A DNA stretch of 64,000 nucleotides from Pseudomonas syringae (GTDB taxonomy: Bacteria > Pseudomonadota > Gammaproteobacteria > Pseudomonadales > Pseudomonadaceae). The stretch lies in contig NZ_LGSI01000035.1 of assembly GCF_001698815.1 (NCBI RefSeq), positions 44,234-108,233 on the forward strand, read 5' to 3'. Below the pieces are notes generated by a model that saw only the letters and a list, made by a program, of their open reading frames with translations, was not told where the DNA came from and did not search any database. Of the stretch, positions 1-8,578 are shown in pieces (within the stretch, counting starts at the first letter, position 1; every line of letters begins with the position of its first letter). A program made the position numbers and the translations under genes.

Positions 1-25
1 TGCCACGAATAGGATTCCTGATTTG

Positions 26-41
26 CTGTACGTGCATACAG
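26..41. promoter_or_regulatory. Probable LexA (SOS) box
   Basis: The sequence CTGTACGTGCATACAG has the CTG-N10-CAG form of the gamma-proteobacterial LexA operator, with an alternating AT-rich centre and a following TA. It probably controls either a gene starting to the left of the window on the minus strand or transcription to the right toward the lipoprotein gene at 218. Which one cannot be decided from this window. Confidence 0.5.
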
Positions 42-217
42 TATTTCAGTGCGCGCTGTTTCGCAACTCTCTTGTAGGATCAAGCGGGTGATGGTGCTGA
101 CATGGCGATTTTTCCCAAGGATTACCCGCAGATTCGAACCATTGTCCGTTGAATTAATCTGATGAACTCAGCAGGCAGATTTGCCTAGTCCGGTCGTAAA
201 CGAATCAAGGAGGGAAC

Positions 218-442
218 ATGAATATCAGACATTGGGTTTTGCCCGCAGTGATGGCAGGCTGCTTCGTGTTGACCGGTTGTTCTTCACCGACAGTCGTCAC
301 ACTGCAGGATGGCACTCAATACATCACCAAGGACGCGCCGAAGACCAAGACCAAGGATGGTTTCTATGAGTTCGAGGACATCTCTGGAAAGATGATCAAG
401 GTGCGCGCCGATGAGGTTGCCACGGTCAAGCCGGAGGATTGA
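218..442 (+). CDS. Small YgdI/YgdR-type (DUF903) outer-membrane lipoprotein
   Basis: A 74-residue protein with a type II signal peptide. A short basic start is followed by a hydrophobic stretch and the lipobox LTGC, with the lipidated cysteine at residue 21. The mature part resembles the YgdI/YgdR fold, a small SH3-like beta barrel recognisable here by VVTLQDGTQY and later VRADEVATVKPE. A good ribosome binding site (aaggaggg) lies just before the ATG. Family members are abundant small lipoproteins of unclear role. The family call is firm; no specific function is known. Confidence 0.85.
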   Translation: MNIRHWVLPAVMAGCFVLTGCSSPTVVTLQDGTQYITKDAPKTKTKDGFYEFEDISGKMIKVRADEVATVKPED

Positions 443-567
443 GGAGTCGCGCGTGCCTGGTTGAATCAGGATCAGGCACGCGATCGCTCTGTATCGAGTC
501 TGAGCGGGGTAAAGACTTTGAGGTTGCGGCCGATGTACCTGGCAGTACTCACCCACCAGGAATCAGC

Positions 568-1008
568 ATGTCACTCTCGATCGGATTTCCAGCGTCTTCC
601 CTGTTGATCAATGGTCAGACCGTCGCGGCCGCTACTACGGCATCCCAAACCCTGATCGCGCAGACGTCCACTCAAGCTGCTGCCGATGATAAAGAGGGAG
701 ATGAAAAGGGCGATGTCAACGTCGACATGAACGAAATTGGTGCTTCCGGCAGCAGCGGCTCGGGGAGCGTCAACGCAGCGACCGCCAATCTGCTCAAGCG
801 TCTGGCCGAGTTGCAGCAGCAACTGGAGAAAGTCCAACAGCAAATGCAGGCCGCCGAGAACGCGAGCTATCCGACACCTGAAGCCAAGACCACCGCAGTG
901 ATGGGCTTTCAGAGCCAGGTATCTTCCATCACCGGTGCTATCCAGCAGGTTTCTGCTCAGCTGGTGAAGGAAATGTCCAAGTCTGGCGGTATCAGCACTA
1001 CTGCGTAA
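568..1008 (+). CDS. Conserved hypothetical coiled-coil protein
   Basis: A 146-residue protein. I chose the ATG at 568 because the longer frame, beginning with TTG at 439, overlaps the preceding gene and has no recognisable domain. The N-terminal half is rich in Ala, Ser, Thr, Gly and Asp and probably disordered. Residues roughly 72-100 (LLKRLAELQQQLEKVQQQMQ) form a clear heptad-repeat coiled coil, and the C-terminal part is amphipathic. It loosely resembles FlxA-like proteins of Pseudomonas. There is no signal peptide. It is followed by a terminator hairpin, so it is probably transcribed alone. Confidence 0.6.
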   Translation: MSLSIGFPASSLLINGQTVAAATTASQTLIAQTSTQAAADDKEGDEKGDVNVDMNEIGASGSSGSGSVNAATANLLKRLAELQQQLEKVQQQMQAAENASYPTPEAKTTAVMGFQSQVSSITGAIQQVSAQLVKEMSKSGGISTTA

Positions 1009-1038
1009 AACCGCTGCAATGTTCTTCTGTATTTTCCC

Positions 1039-1065
1039 GGCCGCTGCGGTATGAGCGGCCGTTTT
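1039..1065 (+). terminator. Rho-independent terminator
   Basis: Stem GGCCGCT/AGCGGCC with an eight-base loop followed by GTTTT, 30 bases after the stop of the coiled-coil gene. It separates that gene from the rbs promoter. Confidence 0.7.
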
Positions 1066-1070
1066 CAGGG

Positions 1071-1099
1071 TTGACAAAATTTAGGCCGGTTCTCATAGT
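1071..1099 (+). promoter_or_regulatory. Promoter of the rbs operon
   Basis: TTGACA at 1071-1076 matches the sigma-70 -35 consensus exactly. It is followed after 17 bases by CATAGT at 1094-1099 as the -10. The start site would fall near 1106, directly in front of the palindromic operator, so RbsR bound there would block initiation or clearance. Confidence 0.7.
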
Positions 1100-1107
1100 T
1101 CGTTTCT

Positions 1108-1121
1108 CGCAAACGTTTGCG
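1108..1121. promoter_or_regulatory. Palindromic RbsR operator
   Basis: CGCAAACGTTTGCG is a perfect 14-base palindrome with the central CG typical of LacI/GalR-family operators. It lies just downstream of the -10 of the rbs promoter and 65 bases before rbsB. The obvious ligand is the LacI-family RbsR encoded in the same operon. Confidence 0.8.
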
Positions 1122-1185
1122 CAGTGATGCATCCATTACTTCGTAACCTTGCCCGACACAATAATCATAAGATCGGAGTGAACCC

Positions 1186-2142
1186 ATGAAGCTGCCCTTT
1201 GCTGGACGTCTCCTCGCTGTTGCAATGCTGACCGCCGTTACCGCTGTCATGCCCCTCACTGCTCAAATTGCCCAGGCCGCTGATAAACCAAAAGTCGCGC
1301 TGGTGATGAAATCCCTCGCCAACGAATTCTTCCTGACCATGGAAGATGGCGCCAAGGCTTATCAGAAAGAGCACTCCAGTGATTTCGACCTGATTTCCAA
1401 CGGCATCAAGGACGAGTCGGACACTGCCAGTCAGATCCGTATTGTCGAGCAGATGATCAGTTCCAAGGTCAATGCGCTGGTCATTGCTCCGGCCGATTCC
1501 AAAGCGCTGGTCGCGGTGATCAAGAAGGCGCAGGACGCCGGGATCACGGTAGTCAACATCGATAACCAGCTCGACCCGGATGTGCTGAAAAGCAAAGGCA
1601 TCACTGTGCCGTTTGTCGGTCCTGACAACCGCAAGGGCTCACGTCTGGTGGGCGAGTACCTGGCCAAACAGCTGACCGCTGGCGATGAGGTCGGCATCAT
1701 CGAAGGTGTGTCGACCACCACCAACGCCCAGCAGCGCACCGCAGGCTTCAAGGATGCGATGGACGCTGCGCAGATGAAGGTGGTTTCCACGCAGTCTGGC
1801 AACTGGGAAATCGGCGGGGGCAATAAGATCGCCGCAGCGATGCTCACTGAATACCCGAATCTGAAAGCCTTGCTGGCAGGTAACGACAGCATGGCGTTGG
1901 GCGCTGTTGCTGCCGTTCGTGCCGCTGGCAAGGCAGGCAAGGTCCAGGTGGTGGGCTATGACAATATCAACGCCATCAAGCCCATGCTCAAGGATGGTCG
2001 CGTACTGGCGACCGCCGATCAGTTTGCCGCCAAACAGGCTATCTTCGGCATCGAGACTGCTCTGAAGATGCTCAAGGGTGAGAAAGTCGACAGCGCCAAC
2101 GGCGTGATCGAAACGCCGGTTGAACTGGTCACCAAGCCGTAA
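1186..2142 (+). CDS. rbsB: Ribose ABC transporter, periplasmic binding protein
   Basis: A 318-residue sugar-binding protein of the periplasmic binding protein 4 (RbsB/LacI-like) fold. The first 31 residues are a Sec signal peptide ending in AQA, and the mature protein starts ADKPKVALVMKSLANEFF. Family features include the GNDSMALGAVAA region and the hinge segment VVGYDNI. It delivers D-ribose to the RbsAC transporter. It is the first gene of the operon, behind the promoter and operator at 1071-1121. A hairpin after its stop probably stabilises its mRNA, so that binding protein is made in excess over the transporter. Confidence 0.95.
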   Translation: MKLPFAGRLLAVAMLTAVTAVMPLTAQIAQAADKPKVALVMKSLANEFFLTMEDGAKAYQKEHSSDFDLISNGIKDESDTASQIRIVEQMISSKVNALVIAPADSKALVAVIKKAQDAGITVVNIDNQLDPDVLKSKGITVPFVGPDNRKGSRLVGEYLAKQLTAGDEVGIIEGVSTTTNAQQRTAGFKDAMDAAQMKVVSTQSGNWEIGGGNKIAAAMLTEYPNLKALLAGNDSMALGAVAAVRAAGKAGKVQVVGYDNINAIKPMLKDGRVLATADQFAAKQAIFGIETALKMLKGEKVDSANGVIETPVELVTKP

Positions 2143-2158
2143 TCCTTGCCGAACAACT

Positions 2159-2183
2159 GCATCTGCCCGACCAGGGCAGGTGC
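2159..2183 (+). promoter_or_regulatory. Intercistronic hairpin between rbsB and rbsA
   Basis: A ten-base stem with one mismatch, GCATCTGCCC pairing with GGGCAGGTGC around a five-base loop, and no T-run. It fills the gap between rbsB and the rbsA ribosome binding site. Such hairpins commonly protect the upstream message from 3' decay or attenuate read-through, giving higher expression of the binding protein. Confidence 0.55.
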
Positions 2184-2195
2184 ATGGAGAGCTTT

Positions 2196-3749
2196 ATGTC
2201 GGCATCCCCTCAAGCCGCTGTTCTATCCGTTACAGGTATCGGTAAAACCTACGCTCAGCCTGTGCTGGGCGACATTGACCTGACGCTGGTGCGCGGCGAA
2301 GTGCTGGCCCTGACCGGCGAAAACGGCGCGGGTAAAAGCACCCTGTCGAAAATCATCGGTGGCCTGGAAATTCCTACCACCGGGACGATGCAGTTTCAGG
2401 GGCAGCCCTATCAGCCGCTGAGTCGCACCCAAGCTGAAAAACTCGGTATCCGCATGGTGATGCAGGAACTGAATCTGCTGCCGACCCTGTCGGTGGCCGA
2501 GAACCTGTTTCTGGATAATCTGCCGCGCCGTGCGGGCTGGATCAATCGCAAGGGCCTGCGCGCAGACGCGCTCAAGGCTATGGCTCAGGTCGGACTGGAA
2601 GCCATTGATCCGGATACGCTGGTCAGTGAGCTGGGCATCGGTCATCAGCAAATGGTGGAGATCGCGCGCAATCTGATTGGCGACTGCCATGTGCTGATCC
2701 TCGATGAGCCAACCGCCATGCTTACTGCCCGCGAAGTCGAGATGTTGTTCGAACAGATCACTCGCTTGCAGGCGCGGGGCGTGTCGATCATCTACATCTC
2801 CCATCGTCTGGAAGAGCTGGCCAGGGTCGCCCAGCGCATCGCAGTGCTGCGCGACGGCAAGCTGGTCTGTGTCGAGCCGATATCGAGTTACAACAGTGAG
2901 CAGCTGGTGACCTTGATGGTGGGTCGCGAGCTGGGCGAACAGATTGATCTGGGGCCGCGACAGATTGGCGAAGTCGCGCTGAAGGTCAAAGGCCTGAGCC
3001 GTGCCGGCAAGGTGCAGGACGTTTCGTTCCAGGTGCGCAGCGGCGAGATTTTTGGTATCTCCGGGCTGATTGGTGCCGGTCGTACCGAGCTATTGCGCCT
3101 GATCTACGGCGCCGATCCGGCTGACAGCGGCAGCATTGAGCTGGGCAGTCCGCCACGAGCCGTTACGATTCGCTCCCCGGTCGATGCCGTCCGGCAAGGT
3201 ATTGCGCTGATTACCGAAGACCGCAAAGGCGAAGGGCTGCTGCTTTCGCAATCCATCAGCGCCAACATTGCGCTGGGCAACATGGACGCCATCTCACACG
3301 GCGGGCTGGTCAACGGGCGCGAAGAAATGGCACTCGCCCAACGCCAGATCGATGCCATGCGTATCCGCAGTTCAAGCCCGACCCAGTTGGTCTCCCAGCT
3401 GTCCGGCGGCAACCAGCAAAAGGTGGTGATCGGCCGTTGGCTGGAGCGCGATTGCAGCATCATGCTGTTTGACGAGCCGACCCGTGGCATTGATGTCGGC
3501 GCCAAATTCGATATCTATGCACTGCTGGGCGAATTGACTCGTCAGGGCAGGGCGCTGGTGGTGGTGTCCAGCGATTTGCGCGAGCTGATGCTGATCTGTG
3601 ATCGCATCGGCGTGTTGTCTGCCGGACGTTTGATCGACACCTTCGAGCGCGATTCCTGGACCCAGGATGAACTGCTTGCCGCCGCCTTTGCCGGTTACCA
3701 GAAACGTGATGCGCTGCTCACCGAAGCCGCGCCCAGGAATGACTCATGA
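2196..3749 (+). CDS. rbsA: Ribose ABC transporter, duplicated ATPase subunit
   Basis: A 517-residue double ATPase of the carbohydrate-uptake class. The first domain has Walker A GENGAGKST near residue 41 and Walker B VLILDEPTA. The second has the family's degenerate P-loop (SGLIGAGRTE), the signature LSGGNQQKV and IMLFDEPTRGID. I prefer the ATG at 2196 over the in-frame ATG at 2184, because the earlier one forms part of the GGAGAG ribosome binding site. The last codons overlap rbsC by four bases (ATGA), so the two are translationally coupled. It energises RbsC on the cytoplasmic side. Confidence 0.95.
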   Translation: MSASPQAAVLSVTGIGKTYAQPVLGDIDLTLVRGEVLALTGENGAGKSTLSKIIGGLEIPTTGTMQFQGQPYQPLSRTQAEKLGIRMVMQELNLLPTLSVAENLFLDNLPRRAGWINRKGLRADALKAMAQVGLEAIDPDTLVSELGIGHQQMVEIARNLIGDCHVLILDEPTAMLTAREVEMLFEQITRLQARGVSIIYISHRLEELARVAQRIAVLRDGKLVCVEPISSYNSEQLVTLMVGRELGEQIDLGPRQIGEVALKVKGLSRAGKVQDVSFQVRSGEIFGISGLIGAGRTELLRLIYGADPADSGSIELGSPPRAVTIRSPVDAVRQGIALITEDRKGEGLLLSQSISANIALGNMDAISHGGLVNGREEMALAQRQIDAMRIRSSSPTQLVSQLSGGNQQKVVIGRWLERDCSIMLFDEPTRGIDVGAKFDIYALLGELTRQGRALVVVSSDLRELMLICDRIGVLSAGRLIDTFERDSWTQDELLAAAFAGYQKRDALLTEAAPRNDS

Positions 3750-4741
3750 AAACTTCCACCACTTCCCAGGCCTTGCCGTCGCCGGGCAAGCGCAGCGGTA
3801 ACTTTTTCGGCCTGGGCACTTACCTGGGCCTGGCTGGCGCTTTGCTGGCAATGACAGTCTTGTTTTCCCTGCTCAGCGATCACTTTCTGTCGTATGAGAC
3901 CTTCAGCACGCTGGCCAACCAGATTCCGGACCTGATGGTGTTGGCGGTTGGCATGACGTTTGTGTTGATCATCGGCGGCATCGACTTGTCGGTGGGTTCG
4001 GTGTTGGCACTGGCTGCATCGGCGGTCAGCGTGGCGATACTGGGCTGGGGCTGGAGTGTATTTCCAGCGGCCTTGCTCGGCATGGCCTGCGCAACGCTGG
4101 CGGGGACGATCACCGGCTCGATCACGGTCGCCTGGCGCATCCCCTCTTTTATCGTATCGCTGGGCGTGCTGGAGATGGCGCGGGGCGTTGCGTATCAGAT
4201 GACTAATTCGCGCACGGCCTACATCGGTGATTCGTTCGCGTGGCTGTCCAACCCCATCGCGTTTGGCATTTCGCCATCGTTCATCATTGCCCTGCTGGTG
4301 ATCTTCGTCGCTCAAGCCGTATTGACTCGTACAGTGTTTGGCCGTTACCTGATCGGGATCGGCACCAACGAAGAGGCGGTGCGTCTGGCGGGGATCAATC
4401 CCAAACCGTACAAGATTCTGGTGTTTTCCCTGATGGGCCTGTTGGCCGGGGTCGCGGCGCTGTTCCAGATCTCCCGGCTTGAAGCGGCTGATCCTAATGC
4501 GGGTTCCGGCCTGGAGTTACAAGTCATCGCTGCGGTGGTGATCGGCGGTACCAGCCTCATGGGTGGTCGAGGTTCGGTGATCAGTACCTTCTTCGGGGTG
4601 TTGATCATTTCGGTGCTGGCGGCCGGCCTGGCTCAGATCGGCGCGACCGAACCGACCAAACGCATCATTACCGGTGCGGTGATCGTGGTTGCGGTGGTGC
4701 TGGACACTTATCGCAGCAACCGCGCCCGGCGGCAGATCTGA
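3746..4741 (+). CDS. rbsC: Ribose ABC transporter, permease
   Basis: A 331-residue inner-membrane protein of the branched-chain amino acid/ribose permease family with eight or more hydrophobic helices. The family hallmark GGIDLSVGSVLALAA is near residue 75, and the later conserved region IGGTSLMGGRGSV is present. It starts inside the rbsA stop (ATGA overlap) and ends two bases before the rbsR start, so rbsA-rbsC-rbsR are tightly coupled. Confidence 0.95.
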   Translation: MKTSTTSQALPSPGKRSGNFFGLGTYLGLAGALLAMTVLFSLLSDHFLSYETFSTLANQIPDLMVLAVGMTFVLIIGGIDLSVGSVLALAASAVSVAILGWGWSVFPAALLGMACATLAGTITGSITVAWRIPSFIVSLGVLEMARGVAYQMTNSRTAYIGDSFAWLSNPIAFGISPSFIIALLVIFVAQAVLTRTVFGRYLIGIGTNEEAVRLAGINPKPYKILVFSLMGLLAGVAALFQISRLEAADPNAGSGLELQVIAAVVIGGTSLMGGRGSVISTFFGVLIISVLAAGLAQIGATEPTKRIITGAVIVVAVVLDTYRSNRARRQI

Positions 4742-4742
4742 C

Positions 4743-5765
4743 ATGGCAACCATCAAGGATGTAGCGGCGCTGGCAGGGATTTCCTACACGACAGTTTCCC
4801 ATGTGCTGAACAAAACCCGACCGGTCAGCGAGCAGGTGCGGATCAAGGTCGAGGCGGCGATTGCGCAGTTGGATTACGTGCCCAGCGCCGTCGCCCGCTC
4901 GCTCAAGGCAAAAACCACCTCCACCATCGGCTTGTTGATTCCCAACGGTATCAATCCGTATTTCGCCGAACTGGCCCGGGGCATTGAGGATTACTGCGAG
5001 CGCAATGGTTTCTGCGTGATCCTGTGCAACTCCGACGACAACCCGGAAAAACAACGGGGCTACCTTCGGGTGCTGCTGGAGAAGCGTGTCGATGGTTTGA
5101 TCGTCTCCTCGGTGGGCGGCGACACCTGGCTGGCGGGCGGCCTCGCCGGAGTGCGTACGCCGCTGGTGATTGTCGACCGCGAGCTGGAAGGCGTCGCAGC
5201 AGATCTGGTGCGAATCGATCATGAGCTGGGCGCTTACCTGGCGACGCGGCATTTGCTCGACCTTGGTCACCGTCACATCGCCTGTATCCGAGGGCCAGCG
5301 CAAACCAGCGTTGCTCAGCTGCGACTGGCCGGTTACCGACGCGCGATGCAGGAAGCCGGGATCGAAACAGCCGGGCACTGGGTCGTGGAGAGCGACTACA
5401 CCAGCCCTGGCGGTTATCAGGCTGCCGTGACTTTGCTGGAACGCGATCCGCCCAGCGCCATCTTTGCCGGTAACGACATGATTGGTATCGGCGTGCTGCG
5501 CGCTGCCGCCGAGCGCAACATTCGCGTACCACGGGATCTGTCAGTGGTGGGCTTTGATGATATCCAGATGAGCCAGTTCGTGTACCCGGCGCTGACCACC
5601 GTGGGGCAGTCGATCCTGCAACTGGGCGAGACTGCGGCGCAATTGTTGTTGCGGCGCATCACCGAACCTTGCGGCGGCGACGTGCAGCAGGTGATCGTGG
5701 CGCCGAGCATTGTGGTGCGTGAGTCCACCGCGCCACCCACCAACGTATTCAATGAGTTACGCTGA
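4743..5765 (+). CDS. rbsR: Ribose operon repressor, LacI family
   Basis: A 340-residue regulator. Residues 1-25 (MATIKDVAALAGISYTTVSH) are a canonical LacI helix-turn-helix, followed by the hinge helix (SAVARSLKAK) and a ribose-binding-like effector domain. I start at the ATG at 4743 rather than the upstream in-frame codon inside rbsC, because the family always begins at the helix-turn-helix. It likely binds the palindrome at 1108-1121 and is released by ribose, so the operon is autoregulated. Confidence 0.93.
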   Translation: MATIKDVAALAGISYTTVSHVLNKTRPVSEQVRIKVEAAIAQLDYVPSAVARSLKAKTTSTIGLLIPNGINPYFAELARGIEDYCERNGFCVILCNSDDNPEKQRGYLRVLLEKRVDGLIVSSVGGDTWLAGGLAGVRTPLVIVDRELEGVAADLVRIDHELGAYLATRHLLDLGHRHIACIRGPAQTSVAQLRLAGYRRAMQEAGIETAGHWVVESDYTSPGGYQAAVTLLERDPPSAIFAGNDMIGIGVLRAAAERNIRVPRDLSVVGFDDIQMSQFVYPALTTVGQSILQLGETAAQLLLRRITEPCGGDVQQVIVAPSIVVRESTAPPTNVFNELR

Positions 5766-5801
5766 TTCGGCGTAATGACCGGAAAAAAGAGTGCAGACGT
5801 C

Positions 5802-6722
5802 ATGTCAGGAAAAGTAGTGGTAGTGGGCAGCTTGAACATGGATCTGGTGACCCGCGCTCGCCGTTTGCCCAGGGCCGGTGAAACCCTGGCGGGTGAATCG
5901 TTCGCAACAGTGCCGGGCGGCAAGGGCGCCAACCAGGCAGTGGCCGCAGCTCGTCTCGGCGCTCGTGTGGCAATGATCGGTTGCGTGGGCGACGATGCCT
6001 ACGGTGAGCAACTGCGTGCGGCGCTGGTTGCAGAGCAGATTGATTGCCAAGCGGTGACAACGATAGCTGACGTGTCGACGGGAATCGCCTCGATCGTGGT
6101 CGACGCAAGCAGCCAGAACGCAATCATCATCGTGGCAGGCGGCAATGGGCTGTTGACGCCCAAGGTCGTGACTCGCTTCGATGCGTTACTGACGGCTGCT
6201 GATGTGGTCGTCTGTCAGCTCGAAGTGCCCATGGAAACCGTCTGCCATACGCTGATGCGTGCCCGGGAGCTGGGCAAGACGGTCATCCTCAATCCTGCGC
6301 CGGCTGTGGCACCGCTACCGCCGCAATGGTATCCACTGATTGATTACCTGATCCCCAACGAAAGCGAGGCGGCGATCCTTACCGGCATAACGGTGGACTC
6401 GCTGAGCTCCGCAGAAACGGCTGCCAACGCGTTGCTTTCGGCGGGTGCGGCCAAGGTCATCATTACCCTGGGTGAGCAGGGCTCGCTGTTCGCTAGCGCC
6501 CAAGGCGTTCGGCATTATCCGGCACCTGCAGTCGTTGCCGTGGATACCACCGCTGCCGGCGATACCTTCGTGGGCGGTTTCGCCGCTGCATTGGCACAGG
6601 GCAGCAATGAGGACGACGCCATACGATTTGGCCAGACCGCGGCCGCGCTTTCCGTAACGCGCGCCGGGGCGCAGCCATCGATTCCAACATCCCGCGAAGT
6701 TCAGGGGTTCAAGCCCGCATGA
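5802..6722 (+). CDS. rbsK: Ribokinase
   Basis: A 306-residue PfkB-family sugar kinase that makes ribose 5-phosphate from ribose and ATP. The first signature ([16 protein letters not shown], near residue 40) and the second, with the catalytic aspartate ([13 protein letters not shown], near residue 250), are both intact. The in-frame ATG at 5775 is possible, but the ATG at 5802 has a purine-rich site upstream and gives the usual start ([14 protein letters not shown]). Its stop overlaps the rbsD start by four bases. Confidence 0.93.
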   Translation: MSGKVVVVGSLNMDLVTRARRLPRAGETLAGESFATVPGGKGANQAVAAARLGARVAMIGCVGDDAYGEQLRAALVAEQIDCQAVTTIADVSTGIASIVVDASSQNAIIIVAGGNGLLTPKVVTRFDALLTAADVVVCQLEVPMETVCHTLMRARELGKTVILNPAPAVAPLPPQWYPLIDYLIPNESEAAILTGITVDSLSSAETAANALLSAGAAKVIITLGEQGSLFASAQGVRHYPAPAVVAVDTTAAGDTFVGGFAAALAQGSNEDDAIRFGQTAAALSVTRAGAQPSIPTSREVQGFKPA

Positions 6723-7123
6723 AAAAGACACCTTTACTCAATATTGCATTGTCCCGGGTCATCGCTTCCCTGGGGCACGGCGACATCCTGATGATTGTCG
6801 ACGCCGGCATGCCGGTTCCCGCAGGTGTGGAGCTGATTGACCTGGCCCTGACCCGTGGTGTGCCTGACTTCGTCAGCGTGCTCGATACCGTGCTCTCGGA
6901 AATGCAGGTTGAAAGCCATGTGCTGGCCGAAGAAATGCTCCGCGTGCAACCTCCGGCGCTGAGTGTGATTGAAGGCTTGAGCCTGGATGGAGAATTGGGC
7001 GAGCAGCGCCTGATGAGTCATGAGGCGTTGAAGGAACTGAGTCGTACTGCCCGGGCCATCGTGCGCACGGGGGAATGTCAGCCGTACAGCAATATCGCTT
7101 TGGTCGCCGGCGTGGTCTTTTGA
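6719..7123 (+). CDS. rbsD: D-ribose pyranase
   Basis: A 134-residue RbsD/FucU-family protein that interconverts the pyranose and furanose forms of ribose and so supplies the furanose used by ribokinase. The catalytic histidine is in [16 protein letters not shown] near residue 20, and the C-terminal segment [19 protein letters not shown] is the usual one. It overlaps rbsK by four bases. Its last codons form the left arm of the terminator at 7105-7138. Confidence 0.93.
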   Translation: MKKTPLLNIALSRVIASLGHGDILMIVDAGMPVPAGVELIDLALTRGVPDFVSVLDTVLSEMQVESHVLAEEMLRVQPPALSVIEGLSLDGELGEQRLMSHEALKELSRTARAIVRTGECQPYSNIALVAGVVF

Positions 7124-7138
7124 CCGGCGGCTTTTTTT
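7105..7138 (+). terminator. Terminator built into the end of rbsD
   Basis: CGCCGG (7105-7110) pairs with CCGGCG (7124-7129), followed closely by a run of seven T. The rbsD stop codon lies in the loop, so the terminator is partly coding. Partial read-through would feed the nucleoside hydrolase gene that follows. Confidence 0.7.
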
Positions 7139-7170
7139 GAAAACACTAAACCGGAAACAGGGAGTTTCTC

Positions 7171-8196
7171 ATGCAGTATCTGTGTCTCATCAAACAGCTG
7201 GTTCGGAGTCTATTGCTTGTGTCTTTTCTCAGCGCAACCGCCGTTCATGCAGTCGAAAAACGCGATCTGATCATCGACACCGATCCCGGCGCCGACGATG
7301 TTGTGGCGTTGCTGCTGGCGTTGGCATCGCCCGAAGAATTGAACGTCCTGGCGATAACCACGGTGGCGGGCAACGTTCGAATCGACAAGACCTCACGCAA
7401 CGCCCGGCTGGCTCGGGAGTGGGCAGGGCGCGAAGAGGTGCCGGTCTATGCCGGGGCCTCCAAACCTATGGTTCGCACGCCGATCTACGCCGAGAACATC
7501 CACGGTCAGGAAGGTTTGCCCGGCGTTGCAGTGCATGAGCCCAAGCAAGGCCTGGCCCAGGGCAACGCCGTTGAGTATCTGATCGAGACCCTGACCAAGG
7601 CCAAGCCCCACAGCATTACCGTGGCGATGCTCGGTCCGCAGACTAATCTGGCTCTGGCGCTGGTTCAATCGCCTGAAATTACCCAGGGCATCAAGGAAGT
7701 CGTGGTCATGGGCGGGGCGCATTTCAACGGCGGTAACATCACGCCGGTCGCGGAATTCAATCTGTTCGCCGACCCGCATGCGGCGCAGGTCGTGCTCGCC
7801 AGTGGCGTGAAGCTGACCTATCTACCGCTGGACGTCACCCACAGGATTCTCACCAGCGAACCGCGCCTGGCGCAGATCGCGGCCCTGAATAATCAGGCCG
7901 GGAAGCTGGTGGGCGACATTCTCAATGAGTACGTCAAGGCGGACATGGTCCATTACGGTTTGCCGGGTGGACCGGTGCATGATGCCAGCGTGATTGCGTG
8001 GTTGCTCAAGCCGGAGCTGTTCACCGGCAAACAGATCAACGTCGCGGTCGACAGCCGTGAAGGCATCGGTTTCGGTCAGACGGTGGCCGACTGGTATGAC
8101 ACGCTCGGACACGACAAGAATGTGTTCTGGATCGAAAACGGCGATGCACAGGGCTTTTTCGATCTGCTGACCAGCCGGCTTGCCCGATTGAAATAA
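7171..8196 (+). CDS. Exported inosine/uridine-preferring nucleoside hydrolase
   Basis: A 341-residue IunH-family hydrolase that cleaves ribonucleosides to base and ribose. The calcium-binding N-terminal signature LIIDTDPGADD is intact and placed after a signal peptide (about 27 residues ending VHA), so the enzyme is probably periplasmic. The later conserved ALGPQTNLALAL-type region (here MLGPQTNLALAL) and the VHDASVIAWLL segment are present. Its position behind the ribose transport and kinase genes suggests it supplies ribose from extracellular nucleosides. The substrate is inferred. Confidence 0.9.
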   Translation: MQYLCLIKQLVRSLLLVSFLSATAVHAVEKRDLIIDTDPGADDVVALLLALASPEELNVLAITTVAGNVRIDKTSRNARLAREWAGREEVPVYAGASKPMVRTPIYAENIHGQEGLPGVAVHEPKQGLAQGNAVEYLIETLTKAKPHSITVAMLGPQTNLALALVQSPEITQGIKEVVVMGGAHFNGGNITPVAEFNLFADPHAAQVVLASGVKLTYLPLDVTHRILTSEPRLAQIAALNNQAGKLVGDILNEYVKADMVHYGLPGGPVHDASVIAWLLKPELFTGKQINVAVDSREGIGFGQTVADWYDTLGHDKNVFWIENGDAQGFFDLLTSRLARLK

Positions 8197-8227
8197 GCCC
8201 TGGCTGACCAGAACGCTTATTGGCAGG

Positions 8228-8476
8228 TTATGGCTGAACCGGGTAGCGGCCCAGCACCTGACCTATGAAAGCCTGGGCACCCTCGGTGCCCAGTTCCTTG
8301 ACCAGCAAATCAATGGCAATGATCGCCAGTTCTTCCGGGCTGCCTGGGCTGTGTGAGCATTGTCCTTGCGGCCATTTGGCCTTGATATCCGCATCGATGG
8401 AAACGACTGCCATTACTGTCTCGTCTTCTTTGAAATTCAGAGCCGGAGCGCCGTCTCTTGCTGGTAAGACGGACAA
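8228..8476 (-). CDS. Hypothetical small protein
   Basis: Up to 82 residues; the alternative ATG at 8413 gives 61 residues starting MAVVSIDADIKAKW. I recognise no domain. The C-terminal half (PEELAIIAIDLLVKELGTEGAQAFIGQVL) is helical and looks like genuine coding sequence. There is no signal peptide. It is convergent with the nucleoside hydrolase. The start is uncertain because no strong ribosome binding site is visible. Confidence 0.5.
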   Translation of the reverse strand: MSVLPARDGAPALNFKEDETVMAVVSIDADIKAKWPQGQCSHSPGSPEELAIIAIDLLVKELGTEGAQAFIGQVLGRYPVQP

Positions 8477-8578
8477 CCGTGCGCGCAGTTAAACATTTTC
8501 GGCGTTTTTTGGCACTGCTACTTAGGCATGAGGTCCGGGCCGTGGCAAACTTCCGGCAAATAGCCAAGGACAGATGCC

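Noticed and set aside
102..152. A 16-codon ORF (MAIFPKDYPQIRTIVR) downstream of the LexA-like box
   Set aside because: Too short, with no convincing ribosome site; I could not support translation.
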